64,000 nucleotides of DNA from Cyclobacteriaceae bacterium. Its GTDB lineage: Bacteria; Bacteroidota; Bacteroidia; Cytophagales; Cyclobacteriaceae. The translations under genes and the position numbers were made by a program. The DNA lies in NCBI GenBank assembly GCA_022842845.1, contig JALHOT010000008.1, positions 92,310-156,309 on the forward strand, in the 5' to 3' direction. Positions 25,441 through 34,537 of the stretch are shown here, piece by piece (positions within the stretch are counted from its first letter, which is position 1; every line of letters begins with the position of its first letter). Below the pieces are notes generated by a model that was given only the letters and a program-made list of their open reading frames with translations, was not told the origin of the DNA and searched no databases.

Positions 25441-28400
25441 ATGTCGGCCAAGTACAAAGAGCAGAAGGATATTAACTACGCCCAAATTGCCAGCGAAATA
25501 CTGGACTTTTGGGATAAGCAGCAGATTTTCGAAAAATCAGTGAGCAATCGGGAAGGTGCTCCTTCCTTTACCTTTTATGAGGGTCCTCCTTCCGCGAACG
25601 GAACTCCGGGCATTCACCACGTTATGGCCCGTACCGTGAAAGACATTTTTTGCCGTTACAAAACGCTGCAGGGTTTTCAGGTAAAGCGCAAAGGCGGTTG
25701 GGACACCCATGGCCTTCCGGTGGAACTGCAAGTGGAGAAATTATTGGGTATCACCAAAGATGATATCGGCAAGAAAATCTCGATAGAAGAATATAACCAG
25801 AAGTGCCGCGAAACGGTGATGATGTACACGGATCAGTGGGATGACCTGACGCGCAAAATGGGTTATTGGGTTGATCTGAAAAACCCTTACATCACTTACG
25901 AGAAAAATTACATCGAGACCTTGTGGTGGTTGCTAAAACAACTCTACGATAAAAAATTATTGTATAAAGGCTATACCATTCAGCCCTATTCTCCAGCTGC
26001 AGGCACTGGCTTAAGCTCACACGAGTTAAACCTGCCGGGCTGTTACAAAGATGTGAAGGACACTTCTGTGGTGGCGCAGTTTAAGGTGAAGCAAGAGAAG
26101 GGTGCTGATTTTCTTTTTGGAAAAAATAAAGGTGACGTTTTTATTTTAGCCTGGACCACCACACCGTGGACGCTGCCTTCTAACACCGCCCTGACCATTG
26201 GTGAGAAAATCACCTACGTTCAAATCAATACCCTCAATGCCTATACACACAAAGCCATCAGTGTGGTATTGGCGAAGGATTTAATGGGCAAATATTTTTC
26301 TGAAAAGAATAAAGATCTTAAGCTAGAGGAATATAAACCCGGAGATAAAAATATTCCTTTCGAAGTGGTTCAGGAGTTTTCAGGTAAACAACTCGTTGGC
26401 GTAAGCTACGAGCAGCTGATGCCATACCTCCAACCTTTCTATGATGCAGACAAAGCTTTTCAGGTAATAGCCGGAGACTTTGTGACCACCGAAGATGGTA
26501 CAGGTGTGGTTCACACTTCACCAACTTTCGGTGCTGACGATTTTCGTGTAGCCAAGCAAAATGGCGTGCCTGCCCTTACTGTTAAAGATGAAGCCGGCAA
26601 TGAAGTGCCAACGGTAGACAGAAAAGGAAAATTCATTGATGTTATTGGCGAGCGCTTGAAAGAAGGCGTAGCGAAGTATAACATTAAAACGCATAAGGCT
26701 TTAAACGCAGATGACTTCTACGTCAAGAATTATGCGGGTGATGATGAAAGCCATCCGGATTACAAAAGTACCGATGTCATCATCTCCATTATTTTAAAGG
26801 AAGAAAACAAAGCCTTTAAAGTAGAAAAGTACGAGCATACCTATCCTCATTGCTGGCGTACTGATAAACCTGTATTGTACTATCCTTTAGATTCCTGGTT
26901 CATTAAAACCACTGCGAAGAAAGACCGCATGGTGGAATTGAACAAGACCATCAACTGGAAACCTGAATCGACAGGCTCGGGCCGATTTGGCAACTGGCTT
27001 GAGAACTTAGTTGACTGGAACTTATCACGCTCTCGCTACTGGGGAACACCATTGCCAATCTGGAGAACGAAAGATGGCAAGGAAGAAATTTGTATTGGAT
27101 CGGTTGAGGAATTGACTAAAGAAGTTCAGAAAGCTGAAAAGGCGGGCATCAAAAACAAATTTGCAATTGACAATGGACAATTGACAATTGACTTACACCG
27201 CCCTTATGTTGATGAGGTAGTGTTAGTGAGTGCTTCGGGCCAGCCCATGTACCGCGAACCGGATTTGATTGACGTGTGGTTTGATTCAGGCGCCATGCCT
27301 TATGCTCAGTGGCATTATCCTTTCGAGAACAAAGATATTTTTAAGAATGCCTATCCGGCCGATTACATAGCGGAAGGGGTAGACCAAACGCGTGGTTGGT
27401 TCTTTACCTTACATGCCTTGGCGGTTATGTTGTTTGATAGCGTTGCGTTTAAAAACGTAATCTCGAACGGCTTAGTGCTGGATAAGAATGGCAACAAGAT
27501 GTCGAAGAGCAAGGGTAACGTAGTGAACCCTTTCGAAACGCTTGGTAAATATGGTCCTGATGTGGTGCGCTGGTACATGATTGAAAATGCACCACCTTGG
27601 GATAATTTGAAATTTGATTTAGAAGGCATTGCTGAAACACAGCGCAGATTTTTTGGAACACTGATCAATACTTATTCATTCTTTGTGATGTATGCCAACA
27701 TCGATGGTTTTGTGAAGGATGAGATGAATAATGTGCCTTTTGATCAGTTAGCGCCATTGGATCGCTGGATCATTACCAAAGAACAAAGCCTGATTGAAGA
27801 AGTAACCAAGGCCTACGAAGAGTATGAACCTACCAGAGCGGCCCGTGCCATTCAGGAATTTGTAAATGATCATCTGTCGAATTGGTATGTACGCTTAAAT
27901 CGTAAACGTTTCTGGCAGCCTTCAAACCGAGGCGAGTTGGGGCAAGACAAACGCGCTGCCTACGAAACCCTGTACGAGTGTTTAATGGTAACAGCTCAAT
28001 TGATGTCGCCCATTGCACCTTTTTTCAGCGAGTGGTTGTACAAAAATTTAACCGATAATATACGCGATCGCGCCAAACAGCACAACACACCTTTGCAGTA
28101 CGAATCGATTCATCATACTTTCCTGGTGAAAGCTGAACCAAAGCGCAAAGATGTTGAGTTGGAGTTGGCTATGGATTATGCCCAGCGTATTTGTTCGTTG
28201 ACACACTCCATCCGTAAGAACGCCAAGATCAAAGTGCGTACGCCCCTGCAAAAGATATTGCTGCCGGTGCTTGATGAAAAGTTTGCCCAGCGGGTGCGTA
28301 GCGTGGAAGACATCATCAAGAGTGAAGTCAATGTAAAAGAGATTCAATACATCGATGATACATCTGGATTATTGGTGAAAAAAGTGAAGGCCAATTTTGC

Positions 28401-28887
28401 CAAGTTAGGCAAGCAATACGGCCCGAAGATGAAAGAAGTAGCTGCGGTGATAACAGCTTTTGATCAAGCCGAAATCAGTACCATTGAAAAGCAAGGAAAG
28501 CTTACCAAGGGTGGTTTTGACATTACGATTGAGGATGTGCTGATTTCTTCTGAAGACATTCCGGGGTGGGCGGTAGCCAACGAGGGGGGCGTAACGGTAG
28601 CACTGGATATTACCATTACAGAAGAATTGAAACGAGAAGGCATCGCCCGTGATTTCGTAAACCGTATTCAGAATTTACGTAAAGATCAGGGAATGGATGT
28701 GCTTGATAAAATTACGGTAGAGGTTGAGGCGGTGAATGGATTTGCAGAAGCGCTTCAGGAACATAAAGAATACATTAGCAAAGAAGTGCAGGCGGTGTCA
28801 TTAGAATTTAAAAATTCAATGGATGATGCTGTTGAGGTAGACATGGATGATGCTATGTTGAAAGTAAAAATCAGTGTGAAGAAGTAG
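25441..28887 (+). CDS. ileS: Isoleucyl-tRNA synthetase, large type with GXHH signature
   Basis: Class Ia aminoacyl-tRNA synthetase that charges tRNA(Ile) in the cytoplasm. At 1148 residues it is the long form found in eukaryotes and some bacteria (IleRS2 type). The KMSKS loop is intact (residues 686-690, in NKMSKSKGNVV). The editing domain with TTPWTLPSNTAL is present, as is the C-terminal anticodon-binding region. The HIGH signature is altered: residues 57-60 read GIHH (in SANGTPGIHHVMAR), the GXHH swap reported in mupirocin hyper-resistant IleRS2. Residues 575-584 (AIDNGQLTID) are encoded by four tandem 7-bp repeats that are in frame in a linker just before LHRPYVDEV. Hairpin repeats flank the gene. 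The start ATG gives the expected N-terminus. Confidence 0.97.
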   Translation: MSAKYKEQKDINYAQIASEILDFWDKQQIFEKSVSNREGAPSFTFYEGPPSANGTPGIHHVMARTVKDIFCRYKTLQGFQVKRKGGWDTHGLPVELQVEKLLGITKDDIGKKISIEEYNQKCRETVMMYTDQWDDLTRKMGYWVDLKNPYITYEKNYIETLWWLLKQLYDKKLLYKGYTIQPYSPAAGTGLSSHELNLPGCYKDVKDTSVVAQFKVKQEKGADFLFGKNKGDVFILAWTTTPWTLPSNTALTIGEKITYVQINTLNAYTHKAISVVLAKDLMGKYFSEKNKDLKLEEYKPGDKNIPFEVVQEFSGKQLVGVSYEQLMPYLQPFYDADKAFQVIAGDFVTTEDGTGVVHTSPTFGADDFRVAKQNGVPALTVKDEAGNEVPTVDRKGKFIDVIGERLKEGVAKYNIKTHKALNADDFYVKNYAGDDESHPDYKSTDVIISIILKEENKAFKVEKYEHTYPHCWRTDKPVLYYPLDSWFIKTTAKKDRMVELNKTINWKPESTGSGRFGNWLENLVDWNLSRSRYWGTPLPIWRTKDGKEEICIGSVEELTKEVQKAEKAGIKNKFAIDNGQLTIDLHRPYVDEVVLVSASGQPMYREPDLIDVWFDSGAMPYAQWHYPFENKDIFKNAYPADYIAEGVDQTRGWFFTLHALAVMLFDSVAFKNVISNGLVLDKNGNKMSKSKGNVVNPFETLGKYGPDVVRWYMIENAPPWDNLKFDLEGIAETQRRFFGTLINTYSFFVMYANIDGFVKDEMNNVPFDQLAPLDRWIITKEQSLIEEVTKAYEEYEPTRAARAIQEFVNDHLSNWYVRLNRKRFWQPSNRGELGQDKRAAYETLYECLMVTAQLMSPIAPFFSEWLYKNLTDNIRDRAKQHNTPLQYESIHHTFLVKAEPKRKDVELELAMDYAQRICSLTHSIRKNAKIKVRTPLQKILLPVLDEKFAQRVRSVEDIIKSEVNVKEIQYIDDTSGLLVKKVKANFAKLGKQYGPKMKEVAAVITAFDQAEISTIEKQGKLTKGGFDITIEDVLISSEDIPGWAVANEGGVTVALDITITEELKREGIARDFVNRIQNLRKDQGMDVLDKITVEVEAVNGFAEALQEHKEYISKEVQAVSLEFKNSMDDAVEVDMDDAMLKVKISVKK
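27164..27191 (+). repeat. Four heptamer repeats in frame inside ileS
   Basis: Three CAATTGA units and one CAATGGA unit in second position run head to tail and encode IDNGQLTID in the ileS frame. The length of 28 bp alone would shift the frame, so flanking bases complete the fit. The same heptamer type lies upstream of ileS at 25360-25387. Confidence 0.8.
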
Positions 28888-28893
28888 TTGAAC

Positions 28894-28968
28894 GTTGTTG
28901 GTAAGTGGTTGTTCGAAATGGGCAACCATCAATGAAGAGCCGACAACGAACAACCAGCAACGAACAAC
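28894..28968. repeat. Imperfect hairpin repeat between ileS and lspA
   Basis: The left arm (28894-28915, GTTGTTGG then TGGTTGTTCG) pairs with the right arm (28947-28968, CGAACAACCA then CGAACAAC) at 18 of 22 positions. The right arm is 7-bp periodic. It fills the 90-bp gap between the genes and may affect ileS or lspA expression as an RNA hairpin. Confidence 0.7.
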
Positions 28969-28977
28969 TAAACAAAA

Positions 28978-29670
28978 ATGAAGATTTATAAATATTTTTT
29001 GATAGCCCTGCTGGTTATATGCATAGATCAGGCTTCGAAGCTGTTGGTGCATAAATACATGTACCTGCACGAAACCATCGATGTTATTGGCAATGAGGAT
29101 TATGGATTTAAGCTTCACTACCTGCTTAATCCGGGAATGGCATTTGGACTTAAATGGGATAATGAGTTTGGCAAGCTGGCGCTTACCTTTTTTCGCATTA
29201 TCGCGATGTTTGCCATTTCTTATTATTTGATACGCCTGGCAAAACAAGGTGTGCACAATGGTTTTTTGATTTGTCTGTCCTTGGTCTTGGGTGGAGCCGT
29301 AGGGAATGTTATTGACAGTACTTTTTACGGTGTGTTTTTAAATAATGCTCCCTTTGGTTCTCCGACACCGTGGTTCCATGGCCAGGTAATAGATATGCTT
29401 TTCTTTCCTTTGTTTACCATCCATTGGCCTGAATGGGTTCCCTATTTTGGTGGTAACGATTTTCTGTTTTTTAGTCCTGTTTTTAACATAGCCGATTCCT
29501 CCATCTTCGTAGGGGTATTTATTATTCTTGTAATGCAAAAGCGTTTTTTTAAGGAAGAAACTCTGCAGGCTGAGCCAGGCACACCTGAGATAACGAACAG
29601 TCTACAGCAAGCTGCGGTATCAGACCAAAGCCAAGGGGCCTCAGAAGAGAAAACAGACCCTGCCGCTTAA
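28978..29670 (+). CDS. lspA: Lipoprotein signal peptidase (signal peptidase II)
   Basis: Inner membrane aspartic protease that cleaves the signal peptide of lipoproteins in front of the lipidated Cys. Both catalytic aspartates are visible: Asp113 in GGAVGNVIDS and Asp173 in PVFNIADSSIF. The conserved N-terminal IDQASK and the LNPGMAFG motif (residues 50-57) are also present. There are four membrane helices, with an insertion between the two Asp motifs (residues 117-160, including HGQVIDMLFFP). The protein is 230 residues, longer than the E. coli enzyme because of this insertion and a hydrophilic tail (about 190-230, Glu/Gln/Ser rich). Likely clients in the window are GldK, SprE and the 21.4-kb lipoprotein. 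Confidence 0.95.
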   Translation: MKIYKYFLIALLVICIDQASKLLVHKYMYLHETIDVIGNEDYGFKLHYLLNPGMAFGLKWDNEFGKLALTFFRIIAMFAISYYLIRLAKQGVHNGFLICLSLVLGGAVGNVIDSTFYGVFLNNAPFGSPTPWFHGQVIDMLFFPLFTIHWPEWVPYFGGNDFLFFSPVFNIADSSIFVGVFIILVMQKRFFKEETLQAEPGTPEITNSLQQAAVSDQSQGASEEKTDPAA

Positions 29671-29723
29671 ACAAATCTTATTGGGTATTCCTCCTTTCAG
29701 GTAGGCAAATACATTATTCTTAT

Positions 29724-29731
29724 TAGTTTTG
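29724..29731 (+). promoter_or_regulatory. Putative -7 promoter element for the amino acid permease
   Basis: TAGTTTTG matches TAnnTTTG at all fixed positions, 37 bp upstream of the ATG. It lies within the spacer of an inverted repeat (AGGTAGGCAAAT at 29699-29710; ATTTGTCCACCT at 29743-29754; 10 of 12 pairs). Confidence 0.4.
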
Positions 29732-29768
29732 GGGCTTATAAAATTTGTCCACCTAACCTTTTTGAATA

Positions 29769-31217
29769 ATGAGTTTGTTTATTAAAAAGCCTCTGGCGCA
29801 ACTGATGGCCCAAGCCGCGGATAGCGATAAGGGGCTGAAACGCACACTGGGAGCAGGAAACCTCATTGCTTTAGGCGTGGGTGCCATTATTGGTGCCGGT
29901 CTGTTTGTGCGTACTGCCGCTGCAGCGGGTGAAGCTGCAGGTCCAGCGGTTGTATTATCATTTGTGGTTGCTGCTATCGGCTGTGCTTTTGCCGGTTTGT
30001 GTTATGCAGAGTTTGCCTCTATGATTCCTATTGCAGGTAGTGCTTATACTTACGCTTATGCTACCATGGGCGAGTTTGTTGCCTGGATAATCGGATGGGC
30101 CCTTGTTCTTGAATATGCGCTTGCTTCAGCAACTGTATCAATAGCCTGGAGTGAGTATTTAAATAATTTGCTCGGGGGGAGTATACCCTATGAGTGGTGT
30201 CACTCACCATTCGAGACTTCAGTGAATGGCGTAAGTGGTATTATGAACTTGCCAGCGTTACTTATATTACTCGTCTTGACACTTATCCTCATTAAGGGAA
30301 CACAAGAATCGGCAACTGTAAATGCGATCATTGTATTTGTAAAAGTAGCTATTGTGTTACTTTTCATTGGTTTGGGTTGGAGTTTCATCAATCCATCTAA
30401 CTACACGCCTTTCTTTATTCCTGAAGGTACTCCTGGTCATGAAGGCTGGAACGAATGGGGTTGGGGCGGTGTATTTGGTGGGGCCGCTATCGTATTCTTC
30501 GCCTTTATTGGTTTCGATGCTGTGTCTACGGCAGCTCAGGAAGCAAAAAATCCTAAACGTGACATGCCCATTGGTATTTTAGGCTCTTTGCTCGTTTGTA
30601 CCATTCTTTATGTTTTGTTCTCATACGTATTAACGGGCATGGCCAACTGGACAGAGTTTAAAGGTGATGGTAAAGAGGCTTCTGTTGCCTATGCCATTAA
30701 CACTTATATGGAAGGTTATGGTTGGTTGGCAACACTCATCTCGGTAGCTATTCTTGCGGGTTTCTCTTCTGTAATTTTGGTTATGTTGATGGGCCAGTCT
30801 CGCGTATTCTATTCAATGTCTAATGACGGTCTGGTGCCAAAAGTTTTCTCTGAATTGCATCCTAAATTCCGCACTCCCTATAAATCAAACATGATCCTCT
30901 TCATTTTTGTAGGATTGTTCGCTGCCTTTGTACCAGGTAATATAGCGGGTGACTTAACGAGCTTTGGTACCCTGTTTGCATTTGTATTAGTATGTGCAGG
31001 TATTTGGGTTATGCGTGTTAAAAATCCAGAATTGAAAAGACCTTTTGCAACACCGCTTGTACCGCTTGTGCCGATTTTAGGCATGTTGGTTTGCGGTGGT
31101 CTGATCGCATCCCTTGATCAAAACACATTATTGATTGCTCTTGGCTGGATGGCCTTTGGTTTGGTTTTGTATTTTGGTTATGGAAAATCGCATAGCTATT
31201 TGAGAAATAGTAAGTAA
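29769..31217 (+). CDS. APC family amino acid permease
   Basis: Inner membrane amino acid transporter of the APC superfamily, resembling the cationic amino acid transporter/YhdG group (482 residues, about 12-13 helices). Typical motifs are LGAGNLIALGVGAIIGAGLFV in TM1 (about residues 27-47), the PIAGSAYTYAYATMGEFVAWIIGWALVLEYALA block (about 87-119), and FFAFIGFDAVSTAAQEAKNPKRDMPIGI (about 243-270), which carries the conserved TM6 and loop. Its N-terminus is cytoplasmic and there is no signal peptide. It is preceded by a putative promoter and followed directly by a very strong hairpin terminator shared with the opposing gene. Substrate specificity is unassigned. Confidence 0.94.
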   Translation: MSLFIKKPLAQLMAQAADSDKGLKRTLGAGNLIALGVGAIIGAGLFVRTAAAAGEAAGPAVVLSFVVAAIGCAFAGLCYAEFASMIPIAGSAYTYAYATMGEFVAWIIGWALVLEYALASATVSIAWSEYLNNLLGGSIPYEWCHSPFETSVNGVSGIMNLPALLILLVLTLILIKGTQESATVNAIIVFVKVAIVLLFIGLGWSFINPSNYTPFFIPEGTPGHEGWNEWGWGGVFGGAAIVFFAFIGFDAVSTAAQEAKNPKRDMPIGILGSLLVCTILYVLFSYVLTGMANWTEFKGDGKEASVAYAINTYMEGYGWLATLISVAILAGFSSVILVMLMGQSRVFYSMSNDGLVPKVFSELHPKFRTPYKSNMILFIFVGLFAAFVPGNIAGDLTSFGTLFAFVLVCAGIWVMRVKNPELKRPFATPLVPLVPILGMLVCGGLIASLDQNTLLIALGWMAFGLVLYFGYGKSHSYLRNSK

Positions 31218-31230
31218 TCAGATCCATGCT

Positions 31231-31268
31231 ATAAACATTAAAGGCCCGCAAGGGCCTTTAATGTTTAT
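31231..31268. terminator. Bidirectional terminator, perfect 17-bp stem with GCAA loop
   Basis: ATAAACATTAAAGGCCC (31231-31247) and its exact complement (31252-31268) enclose a GCAA loop, a GNRA-type tetraloop. The stem ends are A/T-rich on both sides, so it can work for both converging genes: the permease (+) and the maleylpyruvate-isomerase-like gene (-). Confidence 0.88.
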
Positions 31269-31284
31269 AAGCCCGATGTGAGTC

Positions 31285-32120
31285 TCAGGCCATAAAAGAT
31301 ACCATGTTGAGTACTTGATCAGCGAGAGCAGTATCTCCCTCTTTTTTAACAAAAGATGCCGCATCTTTTGCTCTCCAGCTTCTTGAAAATAATTTCCAGG
31401 CGGCATGACCTTCGATCTGCACTGAAGCATTGACAGAACCAGGATCCTCCTGAGTTAAAATCCAATGATTGTTTTGCTGCACCAAATACCATGTGTTCAA
31501 CACTTCATGTTGAACTGCTATGCAAATAGAGGTTCTTTCCTCAGCACTGGTATTCCGAAAGGTGTAAGGCAGGGCGCGCATGGCAGTTTCTAAAAAGGGC
31601 GTATAAAATGTTTTGTTTAAAATACCTTCTTTATTAACGGCCTCTCGGATTTGTTGTTGGTGCAACCACTTCTCCATGTATTCCCTTGCAATATGAAACC
31701 GGTTTTTAGACTCATGTTCTCCAGCCCATGAAACAGGGAAAATCGCAGTAGCATTTAAATCCACTGACTCATAATAATCACAAGCCTGCTTGCCACTCAC
31801 TTCGTGTAGCATGATCATCACTGAGGGACTTATTCTTCTGCTGGCATTTACCCAATCTGCATTAAGCTGGTTAAGCCAATCCACCAAGGCCTGATAAGAA
31901 TCCAGCTTGCCTGGCTGCTCTCCGAAATACTGATCGCGTTGCATGGAGAGCAAACGAAGGTTCCCGTCCAGCAAATGGGCCGCTACATCTTTTACCTTCC
32001 ATAGTTTGGCTACGGTTTGCAATTGCCATTCTTCAGGGCTGAGCGATTTCAGCAACTCAATCAGATTTCATCAAGAGGCCGAAAGAGATGGGATACATTA
32101 ATGGGGACCTCTTGTGGCAT
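31285..32120 (-). pseudogene. Maleylpyruvate isomerase-like (MDMPI/DinB-fold) gene with one-base frameshift
   Basis: The longest frame (31285-32055, 256 residues) begins at a TTG and lacks the family's N-terminus. It shows the mycothiol-dependent maleylpyruvate isomerase N-domain pattern: SLSPEEW, LWKVKDVAAHLLDG, and HIAREYMEKWLHQQQIREAV with a conserved His. Another minus-strand frame starts at ATG 32120 and encodes MPQEVPINVSHLFRPLDE, exactly the piece expected before LIELLKSLSPEEW. The two parts would join if one base were added in the short A-run at about 32065-32068, giving about 278 residues. So this is either a disrupted gene, a recent mutation, a sequencing error or less likely a programmed shift. 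The family acts on small-molecule thiol chemistry or is uncharacterised. Confidence 0.8.
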
Positions 32121-32189
32121 AGATTTACTTTTTATGATCTCGGGCAATTTACTTCTTTCATTCTATCTTTAAGAATTGGAATCTCTCAA

Positions 32190-33218
32190 ATGGAAGAACT
32201 TGGAAAATCGCTGCCAATGGCAGAAGGATTTATAGAAGCTGAGCAAGCTGCCACAGCGGATGGCAATCAGAAATGCCTGAACTGCAATACACCACTTAAG
32301 GGAAAGTATTGTAGCAACTGCGGCCAGCGTGATCTGCCAGCTCGGCAGGATCTTGGTGATTTATTTATCAATTTCATTAGTTCATTTTATAGTTTCGAGT
32401 CCAAATTCTTTAAGACGTTTCAATACCTGCTCTTTAAGCCGGGGAAGATTGTAGCCGATTACAATGATGGTAAGCGCGAGAGTTTTTACCATCCTGCCAG
32501 AATGTATGTTTTTCTAAGCTTCATTTTTTTCTTACTCTTTTCAACAGTGTTTACCCCGGATGACATGAACTTCAAAGGAGATGGCAAAGCCATGTCTGCT
32601 GAAGATTCTGTGAAGCTGGATTCGCTTACTAACCTTGGCGATGGTGGTTTAAAAGTTGGTTATCAATCGGTAGAAGAAGGAACAGGTACGAAGGAAGCAA
32701 AGACCTTAGCGCAATACGACTCCATTCAGAATGCCTTGCCCGAGGAGAAAAGAGATAATTTTGTTACCCGCTACTTTGAGCGTAAATCACGCGAGATCGA
32801 GGAGCGCCAGGGAACAAACGAGCAGGAATTAACAAAAACCTTTTTCAGCGATATGTTTGAGAATACTCCCAGAATGATATTTATTCTGATGCCACTATTC
32901 GCTTTGCTTCTAAAGTTTTTGTACATGCGAAGAGACTTTTTCTATTCTGAACATCTCATATTTACAGTATTCTTCTACGATTTTCTTTACTTAATAGGTT
33001 CCTTTATTATTTTGGCCAGCAAGGTGGATTGGTTGTGGTGGCTCCAGATTATTTTGTGCGTATGGATTTTTATCTATCTCTATAAGAGCATGCGAACGGT
33101 GTATAAGCAGTCAAGGGCAAAAACAATTTTTAAATTTCTGATATTGAATTTCCTGTTTTTCTTCTGTGTTATCATGGGCATTGGTGGTTTAGCCCTCATA
33201 GCTTTTGTTAGGTTGTAG
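32190..33218 (+). CDS. DUF3667 domain membrane protein with zinc ribbon
   Basis: Membrane protein of the DUF3667 family, 342 residues from the ATG at 32190. The frame is open further upstream (ATG 32088), but those residues do not resemble the family and would overlap the promoter region and 5' end of the divergent gene. The N-terminal part has a Cys4 zinc-ribbon, CLNC and CSNC (Cys29, 32, 41, 44), followed by the DUF3667 core SFYSFESKFFKTFQYLLFKPGKIVADY and PARMYVFLSFIFFLLF. A hydrophilic stretch of about 100 residues precedes three C-terminal membrane helices (about 225-340). The rarA start lies one base after its stop. Function is unknown. Confidence 0.88.
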   Translation: MEELGKSLPMAEGFIEAEQAATADGNQKCLNCNTPLKGKYCSNCGQRDLPARQDLGDLFINFISSFYSFESKFFKTFQYLLFKPGKIVADYNDGKRESFYHPARMYVFLSFIFFLLFSTVFTPDDMNFKGDGKAMSAEDSVKLDSLTNLGDGGLKVGYQSVEEGTGTKEAKTLAQYDSIQNALPEEKRDNFVTRYFERKSREIEERQGTNEQELTKTFFSDMFENTPRMIFILMPLFALLLKFLYMRRDFFYSEHLIFTVFFYDFLYLIGSFIILASKVDWLWWLQIILCVWIFIYLYKSMRTVYKQSRAKTIFKFLILNFLFFFCVIMGIGGLALIAFVRL

Positions 33219-33219
33219 C

Positions 33220-34491
33220 ATGCTTTCAGAATCTTCGGCACCTTTGGCAGAACGTTTACGCCCTACTTCGCTCAGCGAGGTAGTGGGTCAAGAGCATTTG
33301 GTGGGATCCAATGGTTTGCTTAACACTGTTTTGCGTTCGGGTACTATTCCCTCTATGATTTTTTGGGGGCCGCCAGGTGTTGGTAAAACTACCCTGGCTA
33401 ATATTATTGCCAATGAAGCAAAGAAACCATTTTATGTGTTGAGTGCTATTAGTGCCGGTGTAAAGGATATTCGCGAAGTCATCGATAAAGCCAAGGCGTC
33501 TCCACGTTCGATATTATTTATTGATGAAATTCATAGATTTAATAAGGGGCAGCAAGATGCATTGCTGGCCGCTGTAGAAAAGGGAATCATTACTTTAATT
33601 GGGGCTACCACCGAAAATCCTTCCTTCGAAGTGAATGCAGCCTTGCTCTCGCGCTGCCAGGTATACATACTAAAGGCACTTGAAGAAGCCGAGTTATTGA
33701 CACTTGTACATCAGGCACTTCAGCGTGATGAAATGTTGAAAAAAAAGAAAGTTGTCATTCAGGAGCATGCAGCCCTTTTTCAATTATCAGGAGGAGATGC
33801 CCGCAAGGTGCTTAACCTGTTGGAGTTGGTGGTAGAGGCTGCTCAGGCAGATGAACTGGTCATCACCAATGATTTGGTAATGCGTGTGGCGCAGAAAAAA
33901 ATTGCTGTCTACGATAAAAGTGGCGAGCAGCATTACGATATAATTTCAGCTTTTATTAAATCCATCCGTGGTAGCGACCCTAATGCAGCCATCTATTACT
34001 TAGCCAGAATGATTGAAGGGGGTGAAGATGTAAGCTTTATAGCCAGGCGTATGCTTATTCTGGCTTCAGAAGATATTGGTAATGCTAACCCCACAGCCTT
34101 GATTATGGCTAATAATACTTTTCAGGCAGTTAATGTTATTGGATACCCTGAAGCTCGAATTATTTTAGCCCAATGTGCGGTATATTTAGCAAGTTCCCCC
34201 AAAAGCAATGCTAGTTATATGGCCATTGAAAATGCTTTACAGAAGGTAAATGAAAGTGGTGATCTTCCTGTACCTTTAACGGTGCGCAACGCCCCAACAA
34301 AGCTAATGAAGAATTTGGGTTACGGTAAAGACTATCAGTATGCCCATAATTTTGAGAACAATTTTGTCAACATGGAGTTCATGCCTGATGAATTAAGAGG
34401 AATAAAATTTTATGAACCAGGTAGAAATGCCAGAGAAGAAGAAATGCGCAAATACCTCAAAGCCTTGTGGAAAGAAAAATATGGATATTAG
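33220..34491 (+). CDS. rarA: Replication-associated recombination protein A (RarA/MgsA)
   Basis: AAA+ ATPase that acts at stalled replication forks (RarA/MgsA/Mgs1 family), 423 residues from ATG 33220. The frame also opens at a TTG 15 bp earlier, but the ATG gives the normal [20 protein letters not shown] start. Walker A is GPPGVGKTT (50-58). Walker B is [15 protein letters not shown] (Asp102, Glu103). Sensor 1 is [26 protein letters not shown], and the C-terminal tetramerisation block contains [25 protein letters not shown]. It follows the DUF3667 gene with a one-base gap, so they are probably co-transcribed. Confidence 0.96.
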   Translation: MLSESSAPLAERLRPTSLSEVVGQEHLVGSNGLLNTVLRSGTIPSMIFWGPPGVGKTTLANIIANEAKKPFYVLSAISAGVKDIREVIDKAKASPRSILFIDEIHRFNKGQQDALLAAVEKGIITLIGATTENPSFEVNAALLSRCQVYILKALEEAELLTLVHQALQRDEMLKKKKVVIQEHAALFQLSGGDARKVLNLLELVVEAAQADELVITNDLVMRVAQKKIAVYDKSGEQHYDIISAFIKSIRGSDPNAAIYYLARMIEGGEDVSFIARRMLILASEDIGNANPTALIMANNTFQAVNVIGYPEARIILAQCAVYLASSPKSNASYMAIENALQKVNESGDLPVPLTVRNAPTKLMKNLGYGKDYQYAHNFENNFVNMEFMPDELRGIKFYEPGRNAREEEMRKYLKALWKEKYGY

Positions 34492-34537
34492 TGCATGTGT
34501 GTATCATTTTTTAATCCTGGGTGTAAGCAGCAAATAG

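Noticed and set aside
32088..32189. Upstream ATG start for the DUF3667 gene at 32088
   Set aside because: The added 34 residues do not look like the family and would overlap the 5' end of the divergent gene; ATG 32190 places the zinc ribbon near the N-terminus.
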